Positions 57,489 to 64,000 of a DNA stretch of 64,000 bases are shown in pieces. Source of the stretch: Streptomyces shenzhenensis (lineage in GTDB: Bacteria; Actinomycetota; Actinomycetes; Streptomycetales; Streptomycetaceae); assembly GCF_003688995.1 (NCBI RefSeq), contig NZ_PENI01000014.1, positions 62,001 through 126,000 of the forward strand, read 5' to 3'. Below the pieces are notes generated by a model. It worked only from the letters and a program-made list of their open reading frames with translations, did not search any database and was not told the DNA's origin. Positions within the stretch are counted from its first letter, which is position 1; each line of letters opens with the position of its first letter. Both the position numbers and the translations under genes were made by a program.

Positions 57489-57944
57489 CTATGCTGCCAG
57501 CCCACGGCACCGGCGCTCCGACCGCGATGACCTGTGCTTCTGCATACTCGTGGCCCTGCTCCTGGAGGCCGAACTTCTTGTCGCCCGGTCGAAGACGGCT
57601 CCGTCGGGCATGAGTTTGATGGTCCGCAGCCGGCCGTTCGGGCCGGCCACCTCTCGCCTGCATTCCGCCAAGCGGTGCGCACGGATCCAGGCTCCCAGGC
57701 TGATGCCGGACCCGGACAGCACAGCGTGGAGATGACGTACGGAGATGCCTTGTGCGTCGGCGATCCGTGCCGCCGGCAGATCGCGGTCAGCCAGGTGTGC
57801 CCGGATGTACTGAGTGATCCGCAGGCTGAGTGTCTTACGCGGCTTCGGCTTTGCCGTACGACCGCTGCCACCGTTCTTGCCCGCCGCTTCCATTGCGGCG
57901 CGCAGCGCCACGGCCAGGTCGACGCCGAACACCTCGCCCCTCAT
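57489..57944 (-). pseudogene. AraC-family regulator fragment
   Basis: Residues about 38-102 of this 151-codon frame are the first half of an AraC C-terminal domain: SLRITQYIRAHLADRDLPAARIA, then SVRHLHAVLSGSG and AWIRAHRLAECRRE. The sensor domain expected before it and the second helix-turn-helix expected after it are both absent. The sequence after residue 105 switches to another, unrelated protein-like string. This is a two-sided truncation, suggesting repeated recombination here. Confidence 0.6.
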
Positions 57945-58211
57945 GCCGACCCTCAGAGGGCGTATGTAGGTTCCGTGTCGGGCTCTCCACTGAACTCGCT
58001 GCGGATTCAACTCCGCGATGGAGGCCAACGGCTTCGGACCGCAACTGCTGTGCTCAACGGCGGGGTTCCGGGGTGAGGTCGAGCGCCGCCTGGCGCTCGT
58101 GTACCTCTCCAAGCGCGGCACGTTCTGTCCGCTGTGCGTGCAGCCCGGTCGGTACCGGCGTCACAACGCACTGGTTCCCGCTCCGGGACGCGCCCGGCCT
58201 GGCCGACTGAG

Positions 58212-58243
58212 GGAGCACCCCCGTATCGCGCCGGGGGTGCTCC
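58212..58243 (+). terminator. hairpin terminator
   Basis: GGAGCACCCCCG pairs perfectly with CGGGGGTGCTCC across an eight-base loop, two bases after the TGA of the remnant reading frame on the plus strand. Confidence 0.75.
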
Positions 58244-58393
58244 GCCATTTTCCGCACCGAGGCCTCCCGTGGCGAGGGAAGCCTTCCAGTCTTCGTGCGT
58301 CCCTTCAGAGGCTCTCCTCTCTCCCGTCACGCCGGTCGTCCGGTGGTGTTGCGATGGCCGTCTGTCGGCCAGTTTAGACAAGACCCCCTGTTA

Positions 58394-58414
58394 AATACAA
58401 TTCTCATTGGTATT
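58394..58414 (+). promoter_or_regulatory. inverted repeat upstream of the nitric oxide reductase gene
   Basis: AATAC and GTATT flank an 11-base AT-rich centre 64 bases before the reductase start. The place fits an operator for a nitric-oxide- or redox-responsive regulator. It does not resemble the operator at 61278-61315. Confidence 0.35.
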
Positions 58415-58478
58415 ACTCTCCCTGCAGGACGCGACCACCCGCGTCGGCGGGTGCCGGATCTCAAGGAGGGCACAGCAG

Positions 58479-60884
58479 ATGGGAAGATCACGGGCAGGCG
58501 GCAGCCCGGTGGAAGACAAGCGGCCACGGATGATCGCCCGGGGATGGGTCCAGGCGGCGGTCCTCGTCACGCTCGGCGGATTCTTCGTTCTCGGGCTGCT
58601 GGCGATACGGACCTACCAGGCCCAGCCGCCGATACCGGAACGCACCGTCACCGCCTCCGGCCAGGTCATCTTCACCGGTGACGACGTCCGCGACGGCCAG
58701 AAGGTGTTCCTGCGCGCCGGCCTGATGCAGTACGGCTCGATCTACGGCCACGGCGCCTATCTGGGACCGGACTTCACGGCCGACTACCTGCACCGCAGCG
58801 CCTCGATGGTGCGCAAGCAGTACGGCGGTGCCGGCTCCGCGAACGCCGCCGAGCGGACCGTCGGGGAGTACCGGACCAACCGCTACGACAAGGCGACCGG
58901 CACCCTGGTGTGGAGCGACGCCCAGGCCGCCGCCTTCACCGAGCTGACGAAGCACTACGCCGACCTGCTCGGCCGTCCCGACGGAAAGCAGGGCCTCAGG
59001 CCGGACGCGATCACCGATCGGGGCGAGATCCACGACGTCACGGCCTACTTCGGCTGGACGGCGTGGACCGCTGCGGCCGAACGCCCAGGCCACGACTACT
59101 CGTACACCAACAACTGGCCGTCGGAGCCCCTGGTCGGCAACAAGCCGACCGGTCACACCGTGACCTGGAGCGTGCTGTCGCTGATCTTCCTGCTGGCGGG
59201 CACCGGCGCGCTCTTCGCCGCCTTCGGCCGCTGGAACTTCCTCGGCTGGCACCGGCGCGACCACCGGGAACTGCGCTTCCACGCGCCCGACAGCGTCCGG
59301 CTCACCCCGGCACAACACGCCACGGCGTGGTTCTTCTTCGCGATGGCCGGACTGTTCCTGGTCCAGGCGCTGCTCGGCTCGGCCGCCCAGCACTACCGGG
59401 CCGACCTCAGCAGTTTCTTCGGTATCCCGCTCGACCGCTGGCTGCCGTACAACCTGGTCCGCACCTGGCACACCCAGCTGGCGATCTTCTGGGTGGTCAC
59501 CTCGTTCCTGGCCATCGGCATCTTCATCACCCCGCTGATCGCCCGCGGCTGGGAGCCCCGCAAGCAAGCCCTGCTCAGCAGGATCCTGCTCGGCGCGCTG
59601 GTCGTCGTGGTCGTCGGCAGCCTGCTGGGCGAACTGGCCGGACAGCGCGGCTGGCTCGGCTCCCTATGGAGCATGCTGGGCAACCAGGGCTGGGAGTATC
59701 TGGACCTCGGCCGGCTGTGGCAGATCCTGCTGACCGCCGGCATGGTGATCTGGGTCGTGATCCTCTTCCGCGGACTGCGCCGCAGACTGCGCCGGGAGAG
59801 CGTCGCCAACATGCCGTGGCTGTTCTTCCTGGCCGCGCTCGCGCTGCCCGCGTTCTACGCCGTCGGCCTGCTGGCCACTCCCGAAACGCAGTTCACCGCG
59901 GCCGACTTCTGGCGCTTCATCGTGGTGCACCTGTGGGTCGAGGACTTCATGGAGCTCTTCACCACCGCGACAGTCGCCTACCTGTTCGTGCTGCTGGGTG
60001 TCGTCCGTGAGCGGGTGGCACTGTCCGTGATCTTCCTCGACATCGTGCTGTACGGCGCGGGCGGCGTGATCGGCACCATGCACCACCTGTACTTCTCGGG
60101 TGAACCCGCCGAACACCTGGCACTGGGCGCGACGTTCTCCGCCCTCGAGGTGGTGCCCCTGCTCTTCCTCACCGTCGAGGCGTGGAGCTTCCTGCAGATC
60201 GGCGCCCGCCGGCACAGCGCGTCGAGCACACCGTTCCCACACCGCTGGGCCGTGATGTTCCTGGCCGCGGTCGGCTTCTGGAACTTCCTGGGAGCCGGTG
60301 TGTTCGGCTTCCTGGTGAACCTGCCCATCGTGTCGTACTACGAGATGGGCACGGGCCTGACGGCGAACCACGCGCACGCCGCGATGATGGGCGTGTACGG
60401 CATGCTGGCTGTCGGCTTCGCGGTGTTCGCGCTGCGCTACCTCATCCCCGAGGACCGGTGGTCGGACCGCTGGCCCCGGATGGCGTTCTGGTCGCTCAAC
60501 CTCGGCCTGGCGTGGATGTCGTTCGCCACGCTGCTGCCCGGTGGCGCCCTTCAGCTGTACAAGGTGGTCGAGAGCGGCTACGCGGACGCCCGCAGCCTCG
60601 GCTATCTGCAAGGGGACACCAATGTCTTCCTGGAGTGGTTGCGCCTGCCCGGAGACGTGGTGTTCCTGGTCGGAGGCGTACTGCCGCTGCTGTGGCTGAC
60701 CTGGCTGGGCGTACGTCACCGGGCCGGCCGGACCAGGCAGCCGGCGGACGCCGGGGTGAGCCTGCTGTTCACCGCGGTGGGACCCGCCCCGGCCGGGGCC
60801 GACGGCAGCACGGAGGACGACGATCCGGACGGGGACGGCGGGGGCTCCCCCGAACCGCCCGCCGCAGAGGCGGTGGCCCCGTGA
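58479..60884 (+). CDS. norB: quinol-dependent nitric oxide reductase (qNor)
   Basis: This 801-residue integral membrane protein joins an N-terminal extracytoplasmic domain, after one membrane anchor, to a 12-14-segment heme-copper-type catalytic core. Metal-ligand histidines are seen in VRTWHTQLAIFWV, HLWVEDFMELF, GTMHHLYF and NHAHAAMMG. It reduces two NO to N2O with quinol electrons, as detoxification or respiration. The hydrophilic C-terminal tail is rich in Asp, Gly and Pro. AAGGAGGG precedes ATG 58479, so the longer frame to 58407 is rejected. It overlaps a small membrane-protein gene. Confidence 0.95.
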   Translation: MGRSRAGGSPVEDKRPRMIARGWVQAAVLVTLGGFFVLGLLAIRTYQAQPPIPERTVTASGQVIFTGDDVRDGQKVFLRAGLMQYGSIYGHGAYLGPDFTADYLHRSASMVRKQYGGAGSANAAERTVGEYRTNRYDKATGTLVWSDAQAAAFTELTKHYADLLGRPDGKQGLRPDAITDRGEIHDVTAYFGWTAWTAAAERPGHDYSYTNNWPSEPLVGNKPTGHTVTWSVLSLIFLLAGTGALFAAFGRWNFLGWHRRDHRELRFHAPDSVRLTPAQHATAWFFFAMAGLFLVQALLGSAAQHYRADLSSFFGIPLDRWLPYNLVRTWHTQLAIFWVVTSFLAIGIFITPLIARGWEPRKQALLSRILLGALVVVVVGSLLGELAGQRGWLGSLWSMLGNQGWEYLDLGRLWQILLTAGMVIWVVILFRGLRRRLRRESVANMPWLFFLAALALPAFYAVGLLATPETQFTAADFWRFIVVHLWVEDFMELFTTATVAYLFVLLGVVRERVALSVIFLDIVLYGAGGVIGTMHHLYFSGEPAEHLALGATFSALEVVPLLFLTVEAWSFLQIGARRHSASSTPFPHRWAVMFLAAVGFWNFLGAGVFGFLVNLPIVSYYEMGTGLTANHAHAAMMGVYGMLAVGFAVFALRYLIPEDRWSDRWPRMAFWSLNLGLAWMSFATLLPGGALQLYKVVESGYADARSLGYLQGDTNVFLEWLRLPGDVVFLVGGVLPLLWLTWLGVRHRAGRTRQPADAGVSLLFTAVGPAPAGADGSTEDDDPDGDGGGSPEPPAAEAVAP

Positions 60885-61255
60885 GCGGGGAGACTCTGCT
60901 CACCGCCGGATACCTGGGGGTGCTCCTGCTGGTCGCGACCGGCCTTGACCTGTACGGCCGTCAGAGCACCGGCGCCTGGGAGTCACGCGTCTTCACCGGC
61001 TACCACCGGGCGGCCGGACAGACCCCCGAACCGGTCAGCCGCGACGCGTGGCCGCACTCGGAGGTGCACCGCTTCCACCGGGCCGTGTCGCTGTTCGTGT
61101 CCGTGGTCGCAGTCGTCCTGGCGAGCGGGGAGGCGCTCCGTCACCACTCCCCGGCGGAACTCGCGCTGCTCGTGGCGGTGGCCCTGCCGCACGGCGCGCT
61201 CCTCGCCCTGCTGGGCCGCAGGCTGCGGCACGCCAAGGTCTCGCCACCGGAGTGA
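60881..61255 (+). CDS. small membrane protein in the nor operon
   Basis: This 124-residue protein has two to three hydrophobic segments (AGYLGVLLLVATGLDLYG, LFVSVVAVVLASG, LALLVAVALPHGALLAL). GTG overlaps the reductase stop codon (GTGA), so it is translated with it. I do not know its function. It may be an assembly or accessory subunit of the nitric oxide reductase. Confidence 0.8.
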   Translation: MSGETLLTAGYLGVLLLVATGLDLYGRQSTGAWESRVFTGYHRAAGQTPEPVSRDAWPHSEVHRFHRAVSLFVSVVAVVLASGEALRHHSPAELALLVAVALPHGALLALLGRRLRHAKVSPPE

Positions 61256-61277
61256 CCGACGCGCCACCGTCCTGCCG

Positions 61278-61315
61278 TGAGGGTTAGAAATGAGACTTCT
61301 TGTTTCTAACCCTCA
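61278..61315. promoter_or_regulatory. 13-bp inverted-repeat operator of the Fe-S regulator
   Basis: TGAGGGTTAGAAA and TTTCTAACCCTCA are perfect arms with a 12-base spacer, just upstream of the regulator gene. The right arm overlaps the -35 position of the predicted promoter, so binding should repress the regulator's own transcription. Confidence 0.75.
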
Positions 61316-61321
61316 TGGTCG

Positions 61322-61327
61322 TATCAT
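61322..61327 (+). promoter_or_regulatory. -10 element of a leaderless promoter
   Basis: TATCAT ends six bases before the regulator ATG, and TTGTTT lies 16 bases further upstream. Transcription would start at the ATG itself, in keeping with the absence of a ribosome site. Confidence 0.55.
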
Positions 61328-61333
61328 TTCTCC

Positions 61334-62080
61334 ATGACTCCACGACGACAGCTCACCGACGCGGGTACCGGCGCTCCGGTGCAGCGGGGAAGGCGCGCCG
61401 CCGTCCTGCAACTGCTGCGCGAGGAGGACGGCCGCCCGCTGGGTGTGGCCGAGACCGCCGAGCGTGTCGGGGTCCATCTCAACACCGCCCGCTTCCATCT
61501 GGACGCGCTGGTCGCCGACGGCCTGGCGGTCCGTGACAGCGCGCCACGCGGGGAGCCGGGGCGGCCGAAGATCGTCTACTCGGCCGTCGCCCCGGACGGG
61601 CCGGACGGTTCCCGCAGCTTCCGGCTGCTGTCCGACATCCTGCTCGGTGTCGTGTCCTCCTCGGTGGAGGACCCGGTGGCCGCGGCGACCCTGGCCGGCC
61701 GCTCCTGGGGCTCGTACCTGACCGACCCTCCCGCGCCCACCGAGCGCGTCGGTGCCGAGGAGGGGGAGCGCCGGCTGGTGGCGACCCTGGAGGGCATGGG
61801 CTTCGTCACGGAAGCAGAGCAGGAGCGGGAACCCGAGGCGGGCACGGGCGATCCAGCCGGTGACGCCCCGGCCCGGACCACCGACCGGCGGCTGCGTCTG
61901 CACCACTGCCCGTTCCGCGAGGTGGCCCAGCGCCGCCCCGACATCGTCTGCGCGATCCATCTCGGCCTGATGCAGGGCACGGTGGAGGCGCTGCGGGCCC
62001 CACTGACCGCGGAGAACCTGGAGCCCTTCGTCACCCCACACCTGTGCGTGGCCACCCTGCGGCGCACCGAGGGGGCCTGA
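61334..62080 (+). CDS. winged-helix regulator with predicted Fe-S cluster (SufR-like)
   Basis: A 248-residue regulator. Residues 20-75 form a DeoR/ArsR-like winged helix (LGVAETAERVGVHLNTARFHLDAL, EPGRPKIVYS). The C-terminal part has HHCPFREVAQRRPDIVCAIH and later PHLCVATL, three cysteines spaced as in the Fe-S-binding domain of SufR-type proteins. It probably senses NO or iron-sulfur status and controls the adjacent nitric oxide reductase and itself. The start is leaderless, downstream of a perfect operator-like repeat. Confidence 0.85.
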   Translation: MTPRRQLTDAGTGAPVQRGRRAAVLQLLREEDGRPLGVAETAERVGVHLNTARFHLDALVADGLAVRDSAPRGEPGRPKIVYSAVAPDGPDGSRSFRLLSDILLGVVSSSVEDPVAAATLAGRSWGSYLTDPPAPTERVGAEEGERRLVATLEGMGFVTEAEQEREPEAGTGDPAGDAPARTTDRRLRLHHCPFREVAQRRPDIVCAIHLGLMQGTVEALRAPLTAENLEPFVTPHLCVATLRRTEGA

Positions 62081-62087
62081 GCTCCTG

Positions 62088-62226
62088 TCAGGACTGCGGC
62101 CCCGAGCCGGTCTCCTCGGCAATGCGGGCGATCAGCCCGTCGAGCACCTGCTCGGCCTGTTCCGGGTCGAAGTCCGGCGCGCTCCGGAGACGCCCCGCAG
62201 CATCCGCGCACTGTTGGGGTCCCAAC
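62088..62226 (-). pseudogene. C-terminal gene fragment
   Basis: The last 46 codons before TGA at 62088 encode natural-looking helical sequence (AGRLRSAPDFDPEQAEQVLD, then GLIARIAEETGSGPQS). Upstream the frame degenerates and runs into the integrase remnant on the other strand. It appears to be the tail of a lost gene. No function is assigned. Confidence 0.35.
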
Positions 62227-62490
62227 CCCCGCGTTATCCCCGACGCGGTGTGGGCCAAGCTGCTGTGGGCCGACGTCAACCTCGCCTCCGAGGACCTGCC
62301 CACAACCAGCACCGGTCCGCGCTGTCCACTGGAGCTTTCCCGGGCCGTGGCGCTGACCTGACTGTTCAGCGGCCAACACAGCGACGAGATCCGCCGCTTG
62401 CGCACCGGCTGCATCCGCTGGCAGCACGACGGCACGGCCATCAGCCCGGACGCCGCCGACATCCTCGCCCGCGACACCGTCTGCCATTGA
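62215..62490 (+). pseudogene. tyrosine recombinase/integrase remnant
   Basis: One frame encodes VIPDAVWAKLLWADVNLASEDL, ELSRAVALT, an in-frame TGA where Trp is expected, then LFSGQHSDEIRRLRTGCIRW and QHDGTAISP. This matches the middle of integrase/recombinase proteins common in Streptomyces mobile elements, including the catalytic-domain start with SDEIRRLR. Both ends are missing and the stop at about 62361 breaks it. It marks a decayed mobile element. Confidence 0.6.
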
Positions 62491-62577
62491 CTTGGACACG
62501 AGTTGGAGCCGAGCGCGAGCGGGGGCTCCCGGGGGTTGACGGTTCGGACTTTGCGAACAAAGAATGAACCGGACTCT

Positions 62578-62589
62578 GACAACGTTGTC
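62578..62589 (+). promoter_or_regulatory. LacI-family-type operator
   Basis: GACAACGTTGTC is a perfect 12-bp palindrome with the central CG step typical of LacI-family sites in Streptomyces sugar-utilisation genes. It lies 23 bases before the start of the secreted-protein gene, and TTGACG stands 36 bases further upstream as a possible -35. Confidence 0.6.
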
Positions 62590-62612
62590 TTAGCTCCAGG
62601 AGGCGTATTCCC

Positions 62613-64000
62613 GTGAACCACCACCTGCCCGCGCTGAGCAGACGCCGGTTCGCCCAACTGTCCGGCCTGACCGTGGCGTTGGCGGCGTCGACGTCGCTCG
62701 GCGCCTCGTCGGCCGCGGCCGACGAGGCGCCGGGTGCTCATCGCCCGGCCGCTCCCGATCACATCGCCGACGTCTACTACCGGGCCCTGCTCACCCACAC
62801 CCACTGGTCCGAGACCCAGTGGGACGCCTCCAAGGGACACTACACCGCCAAGAGTTTCGGCTTCGCCGTCGTCCTCGGGAACGCTCTGCTGCTCACCCGC
62901 GGTACGTACGACGCCGAACGGGCCGGCGTCAGAAGACCCTGCTCGCCCGTACCCTCGCCACCATCAAGCACTTCGCCTCCTCGAACCGCCTCACCGGAGG
63001 CACCGAATGGGGCCGCACCCTCTTCTTCGACACCACCTTCCAGCTCTACTTCGTCCTTGCCGCGCGCCTTCTCTGGGATCGGCTCGACAGCGCGACGCGC
63101 GAGAACGTGGACACGATCGCGCGGGCGCAGGCCGAGTTCACCGCCGGTCTCGGCACGGGTGACGACCCCGCCTCGGGAGACTGGACACCGCGCGGCCTCA
63201 ACGGCGGCTTCGTGGGCGACACGAAGCTGGAGGAGATGGGTGTCTACGCGCAGGCGCTGGCCCCCGGACTCGCCTGGGCGCCCGACAACGTGCAGTATCC
63301 GCAGTGGAGGGACGCCTTCGGCCGCTGGAGCCGCAACGAGGCCGGGCTGCCTGCCGCGGACCGCGCCAATCCGGCGCTGGTCGACGGTGTTCCCATCAGC
63401 GACAACACCGCGCAGAACCTCTACGACACCTTCATCGTCGAGAACCACGGCTCGTTCGGCCCCCACTACCAGTCCGAACTGTGGCGAACATCCGGGCGCA
63501 CCGCCGCGCACTTCGTCACCGCCGGCCGGCCGCTGCCCGAGGTCCTGACCGCGCAGCCGAACGCCGGGCTCCTGTGGGACACCCTCCTCATGGTGATGAG
63601 CGACTCTGGTGAGCCGCTGATGCCGATGGTCAACGACCGTGAGCACCTCTACGGACGCGACGTCATCCCTCTCGCGTTCCTCGCCCAGGTGCTGGGAGAC
63701 CGGGCCGCCGCCCGCGCCGAGGCCGCGCTGGCCGAGCGCCTGGCGGCCTACCAGGCGTACGCGCCGGTCAACCGTCTGACCAAGTTCTCCGGGGAGCCCA
63801 AGTACGAGCCGGAGGCCCGCGCCGAAATCGCCATCAGCTATCTGCTGCACGAGTGGCGGGCCGCGCAGGGCAAGGAGGTACGCCCGCTCACGGAGCGGGA
63901 GTTGTTCGAACGGGCCAGTGGTGTACGGGACTTCGGCTCGGGACCCGGCCTCGTCGCGCACCAGTCGCCGGCAGCCTGGGCCGCGGCCGTCAGCAAGCCC
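62613..64000 (+). pseudogene. secreted protein, frameshifted and cut by the window end
   Basis: The GTG start after AGGAGG opens a Tat-type signal peptide (SRRRFAQLSGLTVALAAS, then an AAADEA cleavage region). The frame breaks at about 62931 (a missing C after GGCGT) and continues in another frame with QKTLLARTLATIKHFASSN, LTGGTEWGRTLFFDTTFQLY and on to the window end. The joined protein looks like an all-helical toroid enzyme, possibly a polysaccharide lyase or hydrolase, and the LacI-type operator supports carbohydrate use. Family not certain. The C-terminus lies outside. Confidence 0.65.

Larger units (their letters stand above)
57945..58478 (+). other. 534-base region with remnants and the nor upstream region
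   Basis: No intact gene is present. On the plus strand a frame ends in natural-looking GTGVTTHWFPLRDAPGLAD followed by TGA at 58208-58210, which may be the tail of a lost gene. It is directly followed by a strong hairpin. The right end holds the promoter of the nitric oxide reductase operon. Confidence 0.4.

Noticed and set aside
1..64000. CRISPR array or rRNA genes
   Set aside because: No regularly spaced repeats and no conserved rRNA sequence were noticed anywhere.

Overview
This is 64 kb of high-GC actinobacterial DNA. Almost every intergenic gap is short, neighbouring genes often overlap by ATGA or GTGA, and many start codons are GTG. I see no rRNA, tRNA or CRISPR array. Positions 1 to about 54,800 read as one large accessory catabolic island. 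From about 55,000 onward the style changes to Streptomyces-like genome with several broken genes and gene fragments.

Layout of the island. 1-6,300: the end of an SDR, a SnoaL-like protein and a complete Liv-type ABC importer (lipoprotein receptor, a fused LivH-LivM-LivG protein, LivF). 6,390-12,190: an esterase/amidohydrolase/enoyl-CoA hydratase/PPOX operon, divergent from an acyl-CoA synthetase and a small HtaA-domain protein. 12,240-17,900: cyclase-family hydrolase, crotonase and SDR operon, an aldehyde dehydrogenase and a P450. 17,930-23,680: an overlapping operon of two acyl-CoA dehydrogenases, a GMC oxidoreductase, a double hot-dog hydratase and a CitE-type lyase. 23,645-26,830: Nramp transporter, aldehyde dehydrogenase, SnoaL. 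27,160-37,400: an unknown DNA-binding protein, a zinc-free MDR reductase, a winged-helix regulator, a CMD-like protein, a fused double CoA-transferase and a LuxR-type ATPase regulator. 37,700-43,050: two tandem P450s, a Baeyer-Villiger monooxygenase (BVMO) and an NDMA-type alcohol dehydrogenase. 43,100-54,800: ferredoxin reductase, acyl-CoA dehydrogenase, CoA-transferase, MFS pump, a second winged-helix regulator divergent from a second HtaA protein, an SDR/hydrolase/BVMO operon, a mycofactocin-type SDR and a flavoprotein.

How it may work together (inference): P450s hydroxylate a cyclic, probably terpenoid- or alicyclic-like compound. The alcohol dehydrogenase and SDRs make ketones, and the BVMOs convert these to esters or lactones. 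Esterases and hydrolases open them, aldehyde dehydrogenases give acids, acyl-CoA synthetase and CoA-transferases activate them, and the acyl-CoA dehydrogenases, crotonases, hot-dog hydratase and CitE-type lyase shorten the chain. The substrate cannot be named from sequence alone. No ferredoxin gene and no mycofactocin biosynthesis genes are visible, so those partners must lie elsewhere.

The right part (about 55,000-64,000) holds a frameshifted long TetR gene, a hydratase, truncated methyltransferase and AraC fragments, a quinol-type nitric oxide reductase operon with a predicted Fe-S regulator and a 13-bp inverted-repeat operator, integrase debris, and a frameshifted secreted protein behind a LacI-type operator. 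The most unusual items are the two leaderless-secretion (cytosolic) HtaA-domain proteins, the two matching winged-helix/coiled-coil regulators, an apparent AUC start codon, a crotonase without its catalytic glutamates, and a 547-residue DNA-binding protein of unknown family.
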